A DNA stretch of 30,936 nucleotides from an uncultured Eubacteriales bacterium (GTDB taxonomy: Bacteria > Bacillota > Clostridia > Christensenellales > Borkfalkiaceae), in NCBI GenBank assembly GCA_900542935.1, contig UQPN01000023.1, positions 1 to 30,936 on the forward strand. The letters run 5' to 3'. Position 1 is the stretch's first letter, and every line of letters begins with the position of its first letter. The notes beneath the pieces were generated by a model. The model saw only the letters and a list, made by a program, of their open reading frames with translations. It was not told the DNA's origin and ran no database searches. This document shows positions 29,634 to 30,936 of the stretch, piece after piece. The translations under genes were made by a program, and so were the position numbers.

Positions 29634-30936
29634 TCAGTTTTTTCCGCCGACGATTCCAAACGACGGAGCAAGGCGCAAAAGCCGTTCTTTCGTATTGTCC
29701 GCAGGGGTAACGGCGCAGTGTAAAAGCAAGGCTTCCAGCGTGGCGCCCACATAGCGCGAAGAGGGCAGAAGCGGCGCGATTTCGTTGCCGCGAACGGCAA
29801 GTTCTTTCAGAGTGAACGGCGCGCCTTCCGCCCGCATTTTATCCGCAAGGTTTTTCAGCCGCGTTACGCCTGGCGCCGTGGAGAAATCGTCTTTGCAGGC
29901 GGAAAAATCCGCCTGTTTCACTAAAAGCAGTTCGTTGAAAATATCGTAGTGCTGCACGATGAATTTCCGCAGTTTGTTTTCTTTCGTGCAAAGGTCGTAA
30001 TCGTACATATGGTACTTCGTCAGCGCTTCGACGAGCTTTATCGTTTTGACGGGCGCTTTCAGTTTTTCCAGCGCCACGCGGGCAAGTACGGCGCCGACGT
30101 TTGGGTGATCGGAAAATTTTCCGTCTCGAAAGTACGCCGCCGGCTTTCCGATATCGTGCAGAAGCGCCGCCAGACGGACGTCGAAAGGCACGGGTACGCC
30201 CGGAAAAACGCCTGCAAGCGCGTTGGCGCGCGCCGAATACGCCGCCGCGCGGAGCGAGTGTTCCAGAACGTCGTGGTTGTGAAAATCGGCGCGCTGTTTC
30301 AGATTTCTGCCTGCCGCAAGATCGGGGAAAATACCGTCCAGCACGCGCGTTTCGTCCAGAATTTCGAGCGCCTGATAAATTCCGTCCGCGTTGCCGTATT
30401 TCCGTTCGGAACAAAGAATTTGTTTCAGTTCCGCAAAAATGCGTTCCGGGGAAACGTCGGCGATCAGCGCCGCGTTTGTTTTTGCGCCGTCAAGCGTTTC
30501 CGGGGTGGGCGAAAAGCCCGTGGCGCCCGCAAACCGCGCAAGGCGCAGCAGACGAAGTCCGTCTTCGCCGAATACCTTTCCGGGTTTGTCCACGGTGCGC
30601 AGCAGCTTGTTCCGGATGTCTTTCATGCCGCCCAGAGGATCGACGAACGTATCGGCAACGATATCGTAATATACGGCGTTGCAGGTGAAATCCCGCCGCC
30701 GCGCGTCAAGAAGAATATCCTCGGTGAAAAACGTTTCGGCGGGGGTATGGGTGCCGCGAACGTATTTATCCGAACGAAAAGCCGCATATTCCGCTTCCGT
30801 TTTTATATCGTTTTTTTCGTTGCCGCCGTTTTGCCGCAGCGAAATTTTCACCGTCCCCGTCCGCGCGTAAGCGGCGTCGGCGCAAAACCCCGCGGCAAGC
30901 GCCGTTTTCATGAAAATTTCCGCGGGCACGGGCGCG
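29634..30936 (-). CDS. tRNA nucleotidyltransferase / poly(A) polymerase family protein with HD domain (5' end outside window)
   Basis: This is a CCA-adding-enzyme family protein that would build or repair the CCA end of tRNAs. About 434 residues are visible, and the frame is open to the window edge. The second half of the nucleotidyltransferase head is present (RRRDFTCNAVYYD and the DPLGGMKDI segment), followed by the neck region (DGLRLLRLARFAGATGF) and an HD-type domain (HNHDVLEHSLRA and LAALLHDIGKPAA). The GGxVRD and DxD catalytic motifs that should precede these are missing, so the true start lies beyond 30936; the GTG at 30929 is not the real start. The HD domain fits the bacterial subgroup with added phosphohydrolase activity. 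One tRNA in the window encodes CCA, so the enzyme may act mainly in repair. Confidence 0.87.
   Translation of the reverse strand, partial: APVPAEIFMKTALAAGFCADAAYARTGTVKISLRQNGGNEKNDIKTEAEYAAFRSDKYVRGTHTPAETFFTEDILLDARRRDFTCNAVYYDIVADTFVDPLGGMKDIRNKLLRTVDKPGKVFGEDGLRLLRLARFAGATGFSPTPETLDGAKTNAALIADVSPERIFAELKQILCSERKYGNADGIYQALEILDETRVLDGIFPDLAAGRNLKQRADFHNHDVLEHSLRAAAYSARANALAGVFPGVPVPFDVRLAALLHDIGKPAAYFRDGKFSDHPNVGAVLARVALEKLKAPVKTIKLVEALTKYHMYDYDLCTKENKLRKFIVQHYDIFNELLLVKQADFSACKDDFSTAPGVTRLKNLADKMRAEGAPFTLKELAVRGNEIAPLLPSSRYVGATLEALLLHCAVTPADNTKERLLRLAPSFGIVGGKN

Overview
The window looks like chromosomal DNA of a Gram-positive Clostridia-type (Firmicutes) bacterium of roughly 50% GC, probably an uncultured gut lineage. 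The evidence is strong AGGAGG-type ribosome binding sites, a threonyl T-box leader, an L20-type leader before infC-rpmI-rplT, the rpsF-ssb-rpsR order, a lipoprotein PstS and a YtxC-like gene beside thrS. The lineage is inferred from style and gene order, not from a search. No insertion sequence, phage gene, CRISPR array or plasmid function was seen.

Layout. 1-1135: a NahK-like sugar 1-kinase, then two intrinsic terminators. 1.4-8.7 kb (+): a phosphate block with pstS, a fused pstC-pstA, pstB, an EamA exporter, a PhoB-like regulator, a PhoR-like kinase and an ogt-type DNA repair gene. A candidate PhoP box lies before pstS; phoU is absent. 8.8-11.3 kb (-): leuS, sharing a bidirectional terminator with ogt. 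11.4-15.3 kb (+): a YtxC-like gene, a T-box leader, thrS and a TIM-barrel sugar isomerase-like gene. 15.4-16.8 kb (+): infC (AUU start), rpmI and rplT behind an attenuator-type leader. 16.9-19.7 kb (+): a SpoU/TrmH-family rRNA methyltransferase, a YebC-family gene and an RluA-family pseudouridine synthase. 19.8-24.8 kb (+): a membrane nucleotide-sugar 4,6-dehydratase, a second NahK-like kinase and a cytoplasmic GH20 hexosaminidase with its own promoter inside a large inverted repeat. 24.93 kb: tRNA-Ser(CGA). 25.3-26.4 kb (-): rpsR, ssb and rpsF. 26.5-29.5 kb (-): a large membrane-anchored repeat protein split by a one-base frameshift. 29.6 kb to the edge (-): a CCA-adding-enzyme family protein cut by the window end.

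How the parts fit. The phosphate genes form a complete import ATPase with its own two-component system. The GH20 enzyme, NahK-like kinases and dehydratase could form a path from GlcNAc-containing glycans through GlcNAc-1-phosphate and UDP-GlcNAc to a surface sugar. The translation genes carry at least three leader controls: T-box, L20-type, and a possible S6:S18 site. The least understood item is the repeat protein at 26.5-29.5 kb, built from a recurring YGxxGxxY / TIxDL module that I do not recognise.
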